In this document: piece after piece, positions 7,136 through 15,863 of the stretch
Layout: every line of letters starts with the position of its first letter
Numbering within the stretch: position 1 is the first letter of the stretch
Source of the DNA: Rubellimicrobium arenae
Lineage (GTDB): Bacteria; Pseudomonadota; Alphaproteobacteria; Rhodobacterales; Rhodobacteraceae
NCBI RefSeq assembly: GCF_017916295.1
Contig: NZ_JAFMSS010000001.1
Location: forward strand, 124,001-188,000
DNA length: 64,000 nucleotides
Direction: 5' to 3'
The notes under the pieces: generated by a model
The model's input: the letters and a program-made list of their open reading frames with translations, nothing else
Database searches by the model: none
Told to the model about the DNA's origin: nothing
Translations under genes and position numbers: made by a program

Positions 7136-9615
7136 ACGCCCTGCAGCGGCACCGCGCCCTGACGCGGATCTGGGCCTCGGAGCCCGGCTGGACGGGCTGG
7201 CTGACCACCGTCAACCACAACGACCTGGGGCGGATGTTCCTGGTCGCGGCGGCGACCTTCTTCGGGATCGGCGGCCTCCTGGCCATGCTGATCCGCGCCC
7301 AACTGGCCAGCCCCCGGTCGGCCTTCATGGGCCCGGAGGTCTACAACCAGGTCTTCACGATGCACGGGACCATCATGATGTTCCTGTTCGCGATCCCGCT
7401 GTTCGAGGGCCTGACCGTCTATCTCCTGCCCAAGATGCTGGGGACGCGCGACCTCGCCTTTCCGCGGCTCGGCGCCTATGGATTCTGGTGCTACGTCTTC
7501 GGCGGGTCGATGCTGGTCCTGTCTCTGCTGGCAGGGGTGGCGCCGGACAGCGGGTGGTTCATGTACCCGCCCCTGTCGTCCTCGCTGGGGTCGCCCGGGA
7601 TCAACTCGGACGTTTGGCTGATCGGGATCACCTTCGTCGAGATCTCGGCCATCAGCGCGGCGGTCGAGGTCGTCGTGACGATCCTGCGCTACCGCGCGCC
7701 GGGCATGTCGCTGGACCGGATGCCGATCTTCGCCTGGTACATGCTGGTCGTCGCGGTGATGATCCTGACGGGCTTTCCGCCGATGATCCTAGGGTCGATC
7801 CTGCTGGAGCTGGAGCGCGCCTTCGGAATGCCGTTCTTCCAGGTGGCCGAAGGGGGCGACAGCCTGCTCTGGCAGCACCTGTTCTGGCTGTTCGGCCACC
7901 CGGAGGTGTACATCATCTTCCTGCCCGCGGCGGGGGTCGTCTCGACCATCCTGCCGGTGATGGCCCGGCGGACGCTGATGGGCTACGGCTGGATCGTCGG
8001 GGCGGCGGTGTCGCTGGGGGTGCTGAGCTTCGGTCTCTGGGTGCACCATATGTTCACCACGGGGATCCCGCACATGGGGCTGGCCTTCTTCTCGGCGGCC
8101 TCGACGCTGGTGGCGGTGCCGACGGCGGTGCAGATCTTCGCCTGGATCGGCACGCTCTGGACGGGCCGCCCGCAGCTCCGGCTGCCGATGCTCTGGATCC
8201 TGGCCTTCTTCGCGACCTTCGTGATCGGCGGGCTGACGGGGGTCATGGTCGCGGTCGTGCCGTTCGACTGGCAGGTGCACGACACGCATTTCGTGGTGGC
8301 CCACCTCCATTACGTCCTGGTCGGCGGCTTCGTCTTTCCGATGCTGGCGGCGATCTACTACTGGCTGCCGCACATGACCGGACGGCGCAGGTTCTTTCGG
8401 CTGGGAGAGACGGCCTTCTGGCTGATCGTCGTGGGCTTCCACGTCACGTTCCTGGCGGTGCACTGGGTCGGGCTCCTGGGCCAGAGGCGGCGGACCGAGA
8501 CCTATGAGCCGGGCCAGGGCTGGGAGATCATCAACCTCGTGTCGTCGATCGGCGGGTTCGTCACGGCGATCGGCTTCGGGCTGGTGCTGGTGGATGTCGT
8601 GGTGAACGCGGCGGTGGCGATCCGGGGGTCGCGCGACCCCTGGGGCGCGGGCACGCTGGAATGGGCCATGCCGACGCCGCCCCCAGCCTACAACTTCGCG
8701 AGCCTCCCCGAGGTGCGGGGCCGCGATCCGCTCTACGACGATCCCGACCTGCCGGTGCGGATCGCGCGGGGCGAGGGCTTCCTCGGGACGCCGCGCGGCA
8801 ACCTCCGCGAGACGCTGACGGTGGACGTGGCCAGCGGACGGGCGGCCCACCATGTCGTCCTGCCGGGCAATACGGCGCTGCCGATCGTCATGGCCCTGGT
8901 GACGGGCGGCGCGTTCGTCGGAATGCTGCTCAAGCTCTACTGGCTGGTGCCGCTGGCCGCCCTTGGCGTCATCATCCTGGCGATCCGGTGGGTCTGGACC
9001 CTGGGGAGCCGCACGGACCTGGGTCCGCAGGATGTCGGGCGTGGCCTGGCCCTGCCCGCGGCCCCGGAGGTCGAGGACCCGCCCGGCTGGTGGGGCACCC
9101 TGTTCCTGCTGATCGCGGATGCCACGCTCTTTGGGTCGCTGCTGTTCGGCTACGCGTTCCTTTGGACGGTCGCGCCGAACTGGCCGCCGCCCGCCTACCT
9201 GGAGCCGGGCGCGCTCATGCCCGCGCTGGCCGGAGCGGGCGCCCTGCTGGCCGTGCTGGGTCCACGCGTGGCCGAGCGGGGGCTGCGGCGGTCCGGGCAG
9301 GCCGGCGCGGGGCTTGGGCTGACGCTGGCCGGGGCCGTCGGAGCGGCCGTGGCGGCGGGGCTGGCGATTCGGGGTGCGGCCGATCCGCAGGCCCATGCCT
9401 ATGACGCGACGGTCTGGGTGCTGGGGGGCTATGTCCTGTTCCACGCCGTCCTGCTGGCGCTCATGGTCGGCGTGCTGGGCGCGCGGGCCTGGGCCGGGTT
9501 CCTGTCGCCCCTCCGTTATGGAGAGCTGCGCATCCTGCGGCTCTGGGCAGATTACGGGGCGGCGGCGACCGTGCTGGGACTGGCGGCCGCGGGTCTTCCG
9601 GGGGCTCTGACGTGA
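7132..9615 (+). CDS. Heme-copper oxidase subunit I/III fusion
   Basis: An 827-aa integral membrane protein joining subunit I (about 1-530) to a subunit III-like part (about 650-827). Subunit I ligands are all visible: heme a His78 (MHGTIM), CuB His256 with cross-link Tyr260 (GHPEVY), CuB His305/306 (VHHMFTTG), heme a3 His391 and heme a His393 (VAHLHYVL). The C-terminal part starts PPGWWGTLFLLIADATLFGSLLF. The enzyme would reduce oxygen to water and pump protons. With the CuA-less subunit II next to it, quinol is the likelier donor. ATG 7132 overlaps the subunit II stop; the stop overlaps the next gene (GTGA). Confidence 0.93.
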   Translation: MNALQRHRALTRIWASEPGWTGWLTTVNHNDLGRMFLVAAATFFGIGGLLAMLIRAQLASPRSAFMGPEVYNQVFTMHGTIMMFLFAIPLFEGLTVYLLPKMLGTRDLAFPRLGAYGFWCYVFGGSMLVLSLLAGVAPDSGWFMYPPLSSSLGSPGINSDVWLIGITFVEISAISAAVEVVVTILRYRAPGMSLDRMPIFAWYMLVVAVMILTGFPPMILGSILLELERAFGMPFFQVAEGGDSLLWQHLFWLFGHPEVYIIFLPAAGVVSTILPVMARRTLMGYGWIVGAAVSLGVLSFGLWVHHMFTTGIPHMGLAFFSAASTLVAVPTAVQIFAWIGTLWTGRPQLRLPMLWILAFFATFVIGGLTGVMVAVVPFDWQVHDTHFVVAHLHYVLVGGFVFPMLAAIYYWLPHMTGRRRFFRLGETAFWLIVVGFHVTFLAVHWVGLLGQRRRTETYEPGQGWEIINLVSSIGGFVTAIGFGLVLVDVVVNAAVAIRGSRDPWGAGTLEWAMPTPPPAYNFASLPEVRGRDPLYDDPDLPVRIARGEGFLGTPRGNLRETLTVDVASGRAAHHVVLPGNTALPIVMALVTGGAFVGMLLKLYWLVPLAALGVIILAIRWVWTLGSRTDLGPQDVGRGLALPAAPEVEDPPGWWGTLFLLIADATLFGSLLFGYAFLWTVAPNWPPPAYLEPGALMPALAGAGALLAVLGPRVAERGLRRSGQAGAGLGLTLAGAVGAAVAAGLAIRGAADPQAHAYDATVWVLGGYVLFHAVLLALMVGVLGARAWAGFLSPLRYGELRILRLWADYGAAATVLGLAAAGLPGALT

Positions 9616-9932
9616 ACGACATCCTTCGCCTTTCCCTTCCGCTCACGGTCTGGCTGGCGGCGTTCAGCGCGCTCTACGGGCTGCACGGCGTCCTGTGCTC
9701 CCCACGCTGGGATGAGGCCGCGCTGGGCCTGGCGGCGGGACGCGGGGTGCTGGGACTGGCCGGGCTGCTGGCAGTCGCCGCGCAGGTCGCCCTGCTGCTG
9801 GCGCTCCGGTCGGGTCGCTTCGCCTCGCCGTCGGGATTCGTCCGGGCGACAAGCGTCGGGCTGTCGGTCGTGGCGCTGGTCGCCACGCTCTGGACCCTGA
9901 TCCCGGTCGCCGCGACCTCGACCTGCCTTTGA
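9612..9932 (+). CDS. Small membrane protein of the oxidase operon
   Basis: A 106-aa protein with three hydrophobic segments (about 8-28, 42-66 and 80-100). It starts with GTG overlapping the oxidase stop codon by four bases, so it is translationally coupled. There is no recognised family; by size and place it could be a subunit IV-like or assembly component. Nothing in the sequence identifies a cofactor site. The run of genes ends here, and a promoter/operator region for the transporter genes follows. Confidence 0.7.
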   Translation: MNDILRLSLPLTVWLAAFSALYGLHGVLCSPRWDEAALGLAAGRGVLGLAGLLAVAAQVALLLALRSGRFASPSGFVRATSVGLSVVALVATLWTLIPVAATSTCL

Positions 9933-9974
9933 AGGGCGCCCAGACCGGCCCCCCTCCTGACCGCACGCGTTTCC

Positions 9975-10016
9975 TTGACAGGCACGACCGAACCGGTGAA
10001 TCTGAAACCGGTTTCA
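9975..10016 (+). promoter_or_regulatory. Promoter with LacI-type operator
   Basis: A consensus -35 hexamer TTGACA lies at 9975-9980. A perfect 14-bp palindrome, TGAAACCGGTTTCA, lies at 10003-10016, where the -10/start region would be, and a half copy AACCGGT is at 9991-9997. The palindrome has the central CG and form typical of LacI/GalR operators, and a LacI-type repressor gene lies at the end of the transporter run. The -10 element itself is weak. Repression of the transporter and asparaginase genes by that regulator is inferred. Confidence 0.6.
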
Positions 10017-10031
10017 CAAGGCGGGTGGCCC

Positions 10032-10703
10032 GTGCGGTTCGACCTCACCGTCCTCGTGCCCCATCTGGGCTTTCTGGCCGAGGGGGCGCTGCTGACCGCC
10101 CTGGTCTGCGGGCTGGCGCTGGTCGGCGGCGTGATCCTGGGCATGGTCGTGGCCATCGCCCGCACCTCCTCGAACCGCGTCGTCAACCGGATCGCGGCGG
10201 CCTATGTGGACCTGTTCCGGAACATCCCCTTCATCGTGCAGCTGTTCTTCTTCTACTACGGCCTGCCCGAGATCGGGATCTTCATCGACGCCTTCACCAC
10301 CGGCGTCGTCGCCCTGTCGATCGCCGGCGGGGCCTATGCCTCGGACGCGATCCGGGCCGGCATCCTCGCCATCGACACCGGCATCCTGGAGGCCGCCGAG
10401 GTGAGCGGCCTGTCGCGGCGCACCATCTTCCGCCGGATCGTCCTGCCCATCGCGCTCCGCACCTCGGTCCGTCCGCTGGGGTCGGTGCTGATCAACATGA
10501 TCCTCACCTCGTCGGTCCTGTCGACGATCACGCTGAACGAGCTCACCGGGCAGGCCAAGATCGTGGCCTCGGACACCTTCCGGCCGTTCGAGGTCTATTT
10601 CGTGCTGCTCGTGGTCTATGCCGCCCTGACCTACCTCGTGTCGCTCGGCATCGCGCTGCTGCACCGGCGGCTGAACCGGGACCTGTCGGAGCCGGTCGGC
10701 TGA
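10032..10703 (+). CDS. Polar amino-acid-type ABC transporter permease 1
   Basis: A 223-aa HisM-family permease, begun at GTG 10032 so that it starts with RFDLTVLVPHLGFLAEGALL, the usual N-terminus of this family. Frames starting further up (TTG 9975, GTG 9996) would run through the promoter and operator. It has five or six membrane segments, the family stretch YVDLFRNIPFIVQLFFFYYGLP, and an EAA loop, EAAEVSGLSRRTIFRRIVLP, for contact with the ATPase. Its stop overlaps permease 2 (ATG in TGATG). It forms a heteromeric importer with the next genes. Confidence 0.88.
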   Translation: MRFDLTVLVPHLGFLAEGALLTALVCGLALVGGVILGMVVAIARTSSNRVVNRIAAAYVDLFRNIPFIVQLFFFYYGLPEIGIFIDAFTTGVVALSIAGGAYASDAIRAGILAIDTGILEAAEVSGLSRRTIFRRIVLPIALRTSVRPLGSVLINMILTSSVLSTITLNELTGQAKIVASDTFRPFEVYFVLLVVYAALTYLVSLGIALLHRRLNRDLSEPVG

Positions 10704-11374
10704 TGCGCTACACCGAGTTCACGCCCTACGACCTCGTGCTGCTGGCCCAGGGGCTGGGCGTGACGGTCGCGCTGTTCCTGGGGACGTCGCTGATCGGGCT
10801 GGCGGTCGGCACGCTCTGGGGGATCGTCCGCTACTACCGCGTGCCGGGGCTGACGCAGATCATCACCTTCGTGGCCGAGCTTCTGAAGAACTCGCCCGTC
10901 TTGGTGCAGCTGTTCCTGGTGTTCTTCGGGTTTCCTGCCTTCTTCCACCTCGACCTGGGACCGGTCGGGGCGGCGGTCATCACGCTGTCGGCCAACACCG
11001 CGGCCTTCGTCTACGTGATCGCCGTGTCCGCCATCGAGTCGATCGGCCGCGACCAGATCGAAGCGGCGCGGGTCTTCGGCCTCAGCCGCTGGCAGGTGCT
11101 GCGCCATGTCATCGCGCCGCAGGCGGCGGCCTTCTCCATCGGACCGCTGACCGCGCTGCTGGTGAACCAGTTGCAGGTGACGTCGCTGATCTCGGTGATC
11201 GGGGTCATGGACCTGTCCAAGATCGGGGCCACGCTGAACCTGCGGACGCTGAAGCCCTTCGTGGTCTGGAGCGTGGTCGGCCTGCTTTACTACCTTGCCG
11301 CCAAGCTGGTTGCGACGCTGGGCGCGCGGATCGAACGACGCCTGCGGGCGCATACCGCCTTTCGGGGGCTTTGA
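10703..11374 (+). CDS. Polar amino-acid-type ABC transporter permease 2
   Basis: A 223-aa partner permease. Landmarks are FVAELLKNSPVLVQLFLVFFG near residue 55 and the EAA loop IEAARVFGLSRWQVLRHVIAP. The ATG shares a base with the stop of permease 1, and the stop directly abuts the ATPase start. Together the two permeases make the membrane pore of a polar amino-acid or amino-sugar-conjugate importer. The substrate cannot be read from the permeases; the neighbouring glycosylasparaginase suggests a glycosylated amino acid. Confidence 0.88.
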   Translation: MRYTEFTPYDLVLLAQGLGVTVALFLGTSLIGLAVGTLWGIVRYYRVPGLTQIITFVAELLKNSPVLVQLFLVFFGFPAFFHLDLGPVGAAVITLSANTAAFVYVIAVSAIESIGRDQIEAARVFGLSRWQVLRHVIAPQAAAFSIGPLTALLVNQLQVTSLISVIGVMDLSKIGATLNLRTLKPFVVWSVVGLLYYLAAKLVATLGARIERRLRAHTAFRGL

Positions 11375-12109
11375 ATGCTGAACGTCGAGCAGGTCAGGAA
11401 GACCTTCGGGACCGTGACCGTCCTGGACGGCGTGAACCTTGCGGTGAAGCCGGGCGAGGTCGTGTCGATCCTGGGCTCATCGGGGTCGGGCAAGTCCACG
11501 CTGATCCGCTGCATCAACGGGCTGGAGCGGCTGGACGGCGGGCGCATCACGGTGGACGACTTCGACGTGTCCAAGCCGCGCGAGCTGGCCGAGGCGCGCA
11601 AGCGGTCCGGAACGGTGTTCCAGCTGTTCAACCTGTACCCCCACATGACGGCGCTGCAGAACATCACGCTCGCCCCGATCGAGGTGCTGAAGCGGTCGCG
11701 CGCCGAGGCCGAGGACGAGGGGCGCGCGCTGCTGGCGTCGGTCGGGCTCGGGGACCGGGCGGAGGCCTATCCGGCGCAGCTGTCGGGCGGCCAGAGGCAG
11801 CGCGTCGGCATCTGCCGGGCGCTGGCCATGAGGCCGCGCTACCTGCTCCTGGACGAGGTGACGAGCGCGCTGGACCCCGAGATGACCTCCGAGGTGCTCG
11901 ATATCTTGGCGAAGCTCGCCTCGGGCGGGACGACCATGCTGTTCGTGACCCACGAGATCGAGTTCGCGCGCCAGATCTCGGACCGGGTCGTGTTCCTCGA
12001 GAAGGGGGTGCTGCTGGTGGACCTCCCCACGCGGGACTTCTTTGCGGCCGGGGGTGGGCTGGCGCAGCCACGGGTCGCGCAATTCCTCTCCAAGATGCGG
12101 AAAGACTGA
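11375..12109 (+). CDS. Amino-acid-type ABC transporter ATPase
   Basis: A 244-aa nucleotide-binding subunit. Walker A is GSSGSGKST at about 34-42, the signature is LSGGQRQRV at about 135, Walker B is LLLDEV with the D-loop SALDPE, and the switch His is in FVTHEIEF. The usual Pro after the Walker B Glu (DEPTSALD) is Val here, a mild departure. The ATG follows the permease stop with no gap. It powers the importer made with the two permeases and the binding protein at 13056. Confidence 0.91.
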   Translation: MLNVEQVRKTFGTVTVLDGVNLAVKPGEVVSILGSSGSGKSTLIRCINGLERLDGGRITVDDFDVSKPRELAEARKRSGTVFQLFNLYPHMTALQNITLAPIEVLKRSRAEAEDEGRALLASVGLGDRAEAYPAQLSGGQRQRVGICRALAMRPRYLLLDEVTSALDPEMTSEVLDILAKLASGGTTMLFVTHEIEFARQISDRVVFLEKGVLLVDLPTRDFFAAGGGLAQPRVAQFLSKMRKD

Positions 12110-12115
12110 CACGTC

Positions 12116-13033
12116 ATGTTGCTGATCGCGAATGCGGAAGGCTGGCCCGGCATCCCGACCACGGTCGACCTGCTGAGGTCGGGGGCCGACAGCCTGGCCG
12201 CCATGGTCGCCGGCATCGGCGAGGTCGAGGCCGAGACCAAGGTGCGGAGCGTGGGGCGCGGCGGCTGGCCCAACATGCTGGGCGAGATGGAGTTCGACGC
12301 CGGCGTCATGGACGGCACCACCCGCGCGGTGGGCGCAGTCGGCGCGGTCCCGCATACGCTGCATGTGGCCCGGCTCGCGCATGAGGTGATGAAGCGGCTG
12401 CCCCATGTGATGCTGACCGGCGCGGGCGCGCGCCGCTTCGCCTCGGAGATCGGCCTGCCCCAGGAGGACGTGCTGCTGCCCGACAGCCGGCGGGTCTGGT
12501 GGGAGAGGCTGGAGCAGGAGCTGCCGCCCGAGGCGCTGGGCCGGTTCCCCGACGTCCCGCTCGCCCCCCTTCTCAAGGCGATCACCGACCCGGAGCGGGT
12601 GCGCGACACCACGGTCTACCTGACCGCCGACCCCCGCCGCGGCATCCATGCCGCCACCTCCACCTCGGGCTGGGCCTGGAAGTATCCCGGCCGGCTGGGC
12701 GACAGCCCGATCCCGGGCGCGGGCTTCTATGCCGACAGCCGCTATGGCGCGGCGGCCTGCACCCATACCGGCGAGATGACGATGCGCTGCGCCACCGCGC
12801 GGACGATCGTCCTGGCCATGAAGCTCGGGCACACGCTCCGGGACGCGGTCGCGCTGGCCGTCGAGGAGCTCAGGGAACTCCGTGAGGGGTTCCTGGGGGG
12901 CGTGGTGATCCACGCCGTCGATGCCCATGGCCAGCACCAGGTCACCAATTTCCGCTGCGAGGGCGAGATCCGCTACTGGCTGTGGGAGGATTCGATGCCG
13001 GAACCCGAACTCAGGGCAGCGCAGACTGCATGA
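12116..13033 (+). CDS. N4-(beta-N-acetylglucosaminyl)-L-asparaginase (Asparaginase_2 family)
   Basis: A 305-aa Ntn-hydrolase of the glycosylasparaginase family. The pro-segment WPNMLGEMEFDAGVMDG is near the N-terminus; self-cleavage would occur before the Thr in VRDTTVYLT (about residue 163; the family usually has HDT). The substrate loop TSTSGWAWKYPGRLGDSPIP and the GAGFYADSRYGAAACTHTGE glycine loop are intact. These enzymes cut the bond between GlcNAc and asparagine. No signal peptide is seen, so it would act in the cytoplasm on imported glycoasparagine. It sits between the ATPase and binding-protein genes of the transporter. Confidence 0.85.
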   Translation: MLLIANAEGWPGIPTTVDLLRSGADSLAAMVAGIGEVEAETKVRSVGRGGWPNMLGEMEFDAGVMDGTTRAVGAVGAVPHTLHVARLAHEVMKRLPHVMLTGAGARRFASEIGLPQEDVLLPDSRRVWWERLEQELPPEALGRFPDVPLAPLLKAITDPERVRDTTVYLTADPRRGIHAATSTSGWAWKYPGRLGDSPIPGAGFYADSRYGAAACTHTGEMTMRCATARTIVLAMKLGHTLRDAVALAVEELRELREGFLGGVVIHAVDAHGQHQVTNFRCEGEIRYWLWEDSMPEPELRAAQTA

Positions 13034-13055
13034 GCCAACAGAGAGGAACCCCCTG

Positions 13056-13847
13056 ATGAACCGCATTCTGTCAACCTTTGCCGCCATGGCGCTGGCGGCC
13101 GGCGCGGCCGCGCCGGCCATGGCCGACAAGCTCGACGACATCCGCGCCGCCGGAGTCGTCCGCATCGGCGTGTCGCTGGGCGGGGAGCCGATCGGCTTCC
13201 GCGACGCGCAGAACAACCCGGTGGGCTATGACGTCGACGTCGCCACCATGCTCGCCGAGAAGCTGGGCGTCCCGGTCGAGTTCACGGACGTTTCGGGCGA
13301 CGCGCGCATCTCCATGCTCGTGTCGGGGCAGCTCGACATCGTGGTCGCGAACACCTCGGCCACCCTCGAGCGGGCCAAGACGGTGGACTTCAGCATCCCC
13401 TACAACCGCGCGGGCCTGCGGGTGATCGTGCAGGCGGACTCGGGCATCCAGAGCCTCGAGGATCTCGCGGGCAAGTCGGTCGTGGTCGGGCGCGGCACCA
13501 CGGGCGAAGCCTTCATCAAGGAAGCGGTCCCGGAGGCCGAGCTCGTCTACGTGGACCAGTTCGCGCCCGACGGCGTGCTGCAGCTCCAGCAGGGGCGCGT
13601 GGACGCCGCCATCGAGGATTCCTCGCTGCTCGACTACCTCGCGACGCAGAACCCGTCGCTGGTGACCCTGGAGGGGCTCTACTCGAACGACCCGATCGGC
13701 ATCGCGGTCGCGAAGGGCGATCCCGAGTTCGTCCGCTGGCTGGACATGTTCGTGTCGGACTACATCCAGTCCGGGGCCTATGAGGCCAACTACAAGAAGT
13801 GGTGGGGCGAAACCGCGAACCCGCCGGCGCTGACGCCGCTCTGGTGA
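13056..13847 (+). CDS. Periplasmic amino-acid-type ABC substrate-binding protein
   Basis: A 263-aa SBP_bac_3 protein with a signal peptide ending AMA at about residue 22. It has the family opening LDDIRAAGVVRIGVSLGGEPIGF, then PVGYDVDVATMLAEKLGV, and the ligand-loop region DIVVANTSATLERAKTVDFS. The ATG at 13056 follows AGAGGAA. It is the last gene of the transporter run and would deliver substrate to permeases 1 and 2. In many such proteins an Arg in the middle lobe pairs with the amino-acid carboxylate; RAGLRVIV may supply it. Confidence 0.9.
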   Translation: MNRILSTFAAMALAAGAAAPAMADKLDDIRAAGVVRIGVSLGGEPIGFRDAQNNPVGYDVDVATMLAEKLGVPVEFTDVSGDARISMLVSGQLDIVVANTSATLERAKTVDFSIPYNRAGLRVIVQADSGIQSLEDLAGKSVVVGRGTTGEAFIKEAVPEAELVYVDQFAPDGVLQLQQGRVDAAIEDSSLLDYLATQNPSLVTLEGLYSNDPIGIAVAKGDPEFVRWLDMFVSDYIQSGAYEANYKKWWGETANPPALTPLW

Positions 13848-13853
13848 GCGCCC

Positions 13854-13881
13854 GGGCCGGGCGGCCGCGGCGGCCCGGCCC
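13854..13881. terminator. Hairpin between convergent genes
   Basis: GGGCCGGGC at 13854-13862 pairs perfectly with GCCCGGCCC at 13873-13881 around a 10-base loop. It lies between the binding-protein stop and the stop of the convergent LacI-type gene, so it could serve both directions. No T-run follows on either strand, so terminator activity is a guess from position. Confidence 0.4.
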
Positions 13882-14886
13882 CTACCCTGTCGCGCGGGCC
13901 ACGAACCGCGTCGGCACCAGCACCGGCGACCCGGCCGGTGCGAACCCCTCGGGATCGCGGAGGAAGCGCATCATCTCGCCCAGATAGGCGGCCTTGTCGT
14001 AGCCGATGGACGAGATCGGATAGGCGCCGAACTCCAGGAGCGAGATGTTGTCGAAGCCGTAAAGGCGGAAGCGTCTGGGCTGCCCTTCGGGAAAGTCCTC
14101 CCGCCGGGCGTCGAGGATGCCCATGGCCGTCGCGTCCGAGGTGCAGAACACCGCGTCCGGCGCGTCGGGTCCGGCCATCAGGTTCCCGGCGTCCCGGCCG
14201 CTGGCATAGGAGTAGTCGCCCCGGATGGTCCGCCTGAGCTCGATCCCGCACCGTGCGAGGGCTTGATGGTAAAGGTCGATGCGCGCCTGCTCGACCAGGG
14301 AGGAGGCGCGTCCGGTGACGAGCGCGGCCGTCCGCACGCCCTTGGCGGCCGCATCGGCGGCGGCGGCTCCGATCCCCGTCGCTTCGTCCGGCATGATCGC
14401 GGGCGAAAGCCGGTCATGCCGCCCGTTCAGCATCAGCACATGATCGGAATGGAACAGCCGCCGCACGGTGCCCGCGTCGGCGAAGTCCGAGAACACCAGC
14501 GCGGCGTCCACATGGTAGGCGATGCCGCGGCGCAGGAACTCCTCGACCCGGTCGCCCGACCCGATGCGGATCAGGATCACCTGCTTGCCCACGGCCTGCG
14601 TCTCGGCGATCAGGAGGTCGAACAGGTCGAGGTCCGACAGGTCATGGATGTGATTCACCAGCACCGCCACGAGATCCACCGTCTTGGTGGTCAGGCTTCG
14701 GGCCATGGGGTTGATGCGGTAGCCGAGCTGGTCGGCGGCGGCGAGGACACGTTCCCGGTTGAGCGCGGAGACGGGTCGCTTTTCCGAGAACAGCGCCCGC
14801 GAGGCCGTCGCCCGCGACACGCCAGCCAAACGGGCCACGTCGTCGATGGTCGGCGCGGGCAGACGATGTTCCGGAGATCCTGCCAT
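13882..14886 (-). CDS. LacI-family transcriptional regulator
   Basis: A 334-aa regulator. The helix-turn-helix TIDDVARLAGVSRATASRAL is at about residues 13-32 and the hinge RINPMARSLTTKT at about 59, followed by a periplasmic-binding-protein-like effector domain; FCTSDATAMGI and RLYGFDNI are family landmarks. The ATG at 14886 gives the normal spacing to the helix-turn-helix. It is divergent from the ROK kinase gene with 38 bp between starts. The palindrome at 10003 is the best candidate operator. The inducer is unknown; GlcNAc or GlcNAc-Asn would fit the neighbours. Confidence 0.9.
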   Translation of the reverse strand: MAGSPEHRLPAPTIDDVARLAGVSRATASRALFSEKRPVSALNRERVLAAADQLGYRINPMARSLTTKTVDLVAVLVNHIHDLSDLDLFDLLIAETQAVGKQVILIRIGSGDRVEEFLRRGIAYHVDAALVFSDFADAGTVRRLFHSDHVLMLNGRHDRLSPAIMPDEATGIGAAAADAAAKGVRTAALVTGRASSLVEQARIDLYHQALARCGIELRRTIRGDYSYASGRDAGNLMAGPDAPDAVFCTSDATAMGILDARREDFPEGQPRRFRLYGFDNISLLEFGAYPISSIGYDKAAYLGEMMRFLRDPEGFAPAGSPVLVPTRFVARATG

Positions 14887-14924
14887 CCTGCTTTCCCCAC
14901 CTTTGCTGAATCGGCCTGCCTGCG

Positions 14925-15863
14925 ATGACACAGATGCCGCCCCCGCGCCGCGCCCGCCAGCCCATTGTCTGCTTTGACATCGGGGGGTCGGCAATAAAGG
15001 GCGGCACCGCGACCGAGGCGTCGGCGGTCGTCCCGCTGGGGCGGGTCGCGACGCCGGCCCACGACTTCGACGCCTTCGTCGTCGCCATCGCCGGGATGGC
15101 CGGAGCGTCGGAAGGTCCAGTCGCCATGTCGATCACCGGGGTCGTCGATCCGGAGACCGACCTGATCACCGCCGCCAACATCCCCTGCATCGACGGCCGC
15201 CGCCTCCGGCCCGACCTGGAGGAGCGGCTTGGCCGCCCCGTCCTGATCGCCAACGACGCGGACTGCTTTGCCCTGGCCGAAGCCGGCGCCGGGGCGGGTC
15301 GCGGGCACCGGATCGTCTTTGGGGCAATCCTCGGGACCGGCGTGGGTGGCGGGCTGGTGATCGACGGCCGCATCGTGACGGGGGCCGGGGGCTTTGCCGG
15401 GGAGTGGGGCCATGCCCCGGTCGCGGCCATGCGGGCCGGGCATCCCCCGGTGGACCTCCCCCACCTGCCCTGCGGCTGCGGCCTGTCGGGCTGCGTGGAC
15501 ACGGTCGGGGGCGCGCGCGGAATGGAGCGGCTGCACCGGCACCTGCACGGGATCGCGCTGCCCAGCACCTCGATCGTGGAGGCCTGGCTGGCCGGGGATG
15601 CCGCCGCCGCGCGCACAATCGAGGTGCAGATCGACCTGCTCGCAAGCCCGCTGGCGCTCGTGCTCAATGTGATCGGGGCCGACATCGTGCCGGTCGGCGG
15701 CGGCCTGGGCCGGGTGCGCCCCTTCGTGAGCCGGCTGGATGCCGAGGTCCGGGCCCGCATCCTGCGGAGGACCGACCGGCCCATCGTCGTCCCGGGCGAG
15801 ATCGAGGTCGAGGCCGGGCTGGTCGGGGCGGCGCTGCTCGCCCTGTCGGAGGGTTCGGAATGA
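14925..15863 (+). CDS. ROK-family sugar kinase (N-acetylglucosamine kinase-like)
   Basis: A 312-aa ROK kinase. The phosphate-binding start FDIGGSAIKGG is at about 17-27, the catalytic Asp lies in IANDADCFALAEA, and the zinc motif CGCGLSGC is at about 181-188. GTGVGGGLVIDG and GEWGHAP complete the pattern. It would phosphorylate GlcNAc or a related hexose in the cytoplasm. With the glycosylasparaginase next to it, GlcNAc released from glycoasparagine is a plausible substrate. No good ribosome site is visible; ATG 14934 is a possible alternative start. The stop overlaps cutC by four bases. Confidence 0.86.
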   Translation: MTQMPPPRRARQPIVCFDIGGSAIKGGTATEASAVVPLGRVATPAHDFDAFVVAIAGMAGASEGPVAMSITGVVDPETDLITAANIPCIDGRRLRPDLEERLGRPVLIANDADCFALAEAGAGAGRGHRIVFGAILGTGVGGGLVIDGRIVTGAGGFAGEWGHAPVAAMRAGHPPVDLPHLPCGCGLSGCVDTVGGARGMERLHRHLHGIALPSTSIVEAWLAGDAAAARTIEVQIDLLASPLALVLNVIGADIVPVGGGLGRVRPFVSRLDAEVRARILRRTDRPIVVPGEIEVEAGLVGAALLALSEGSE

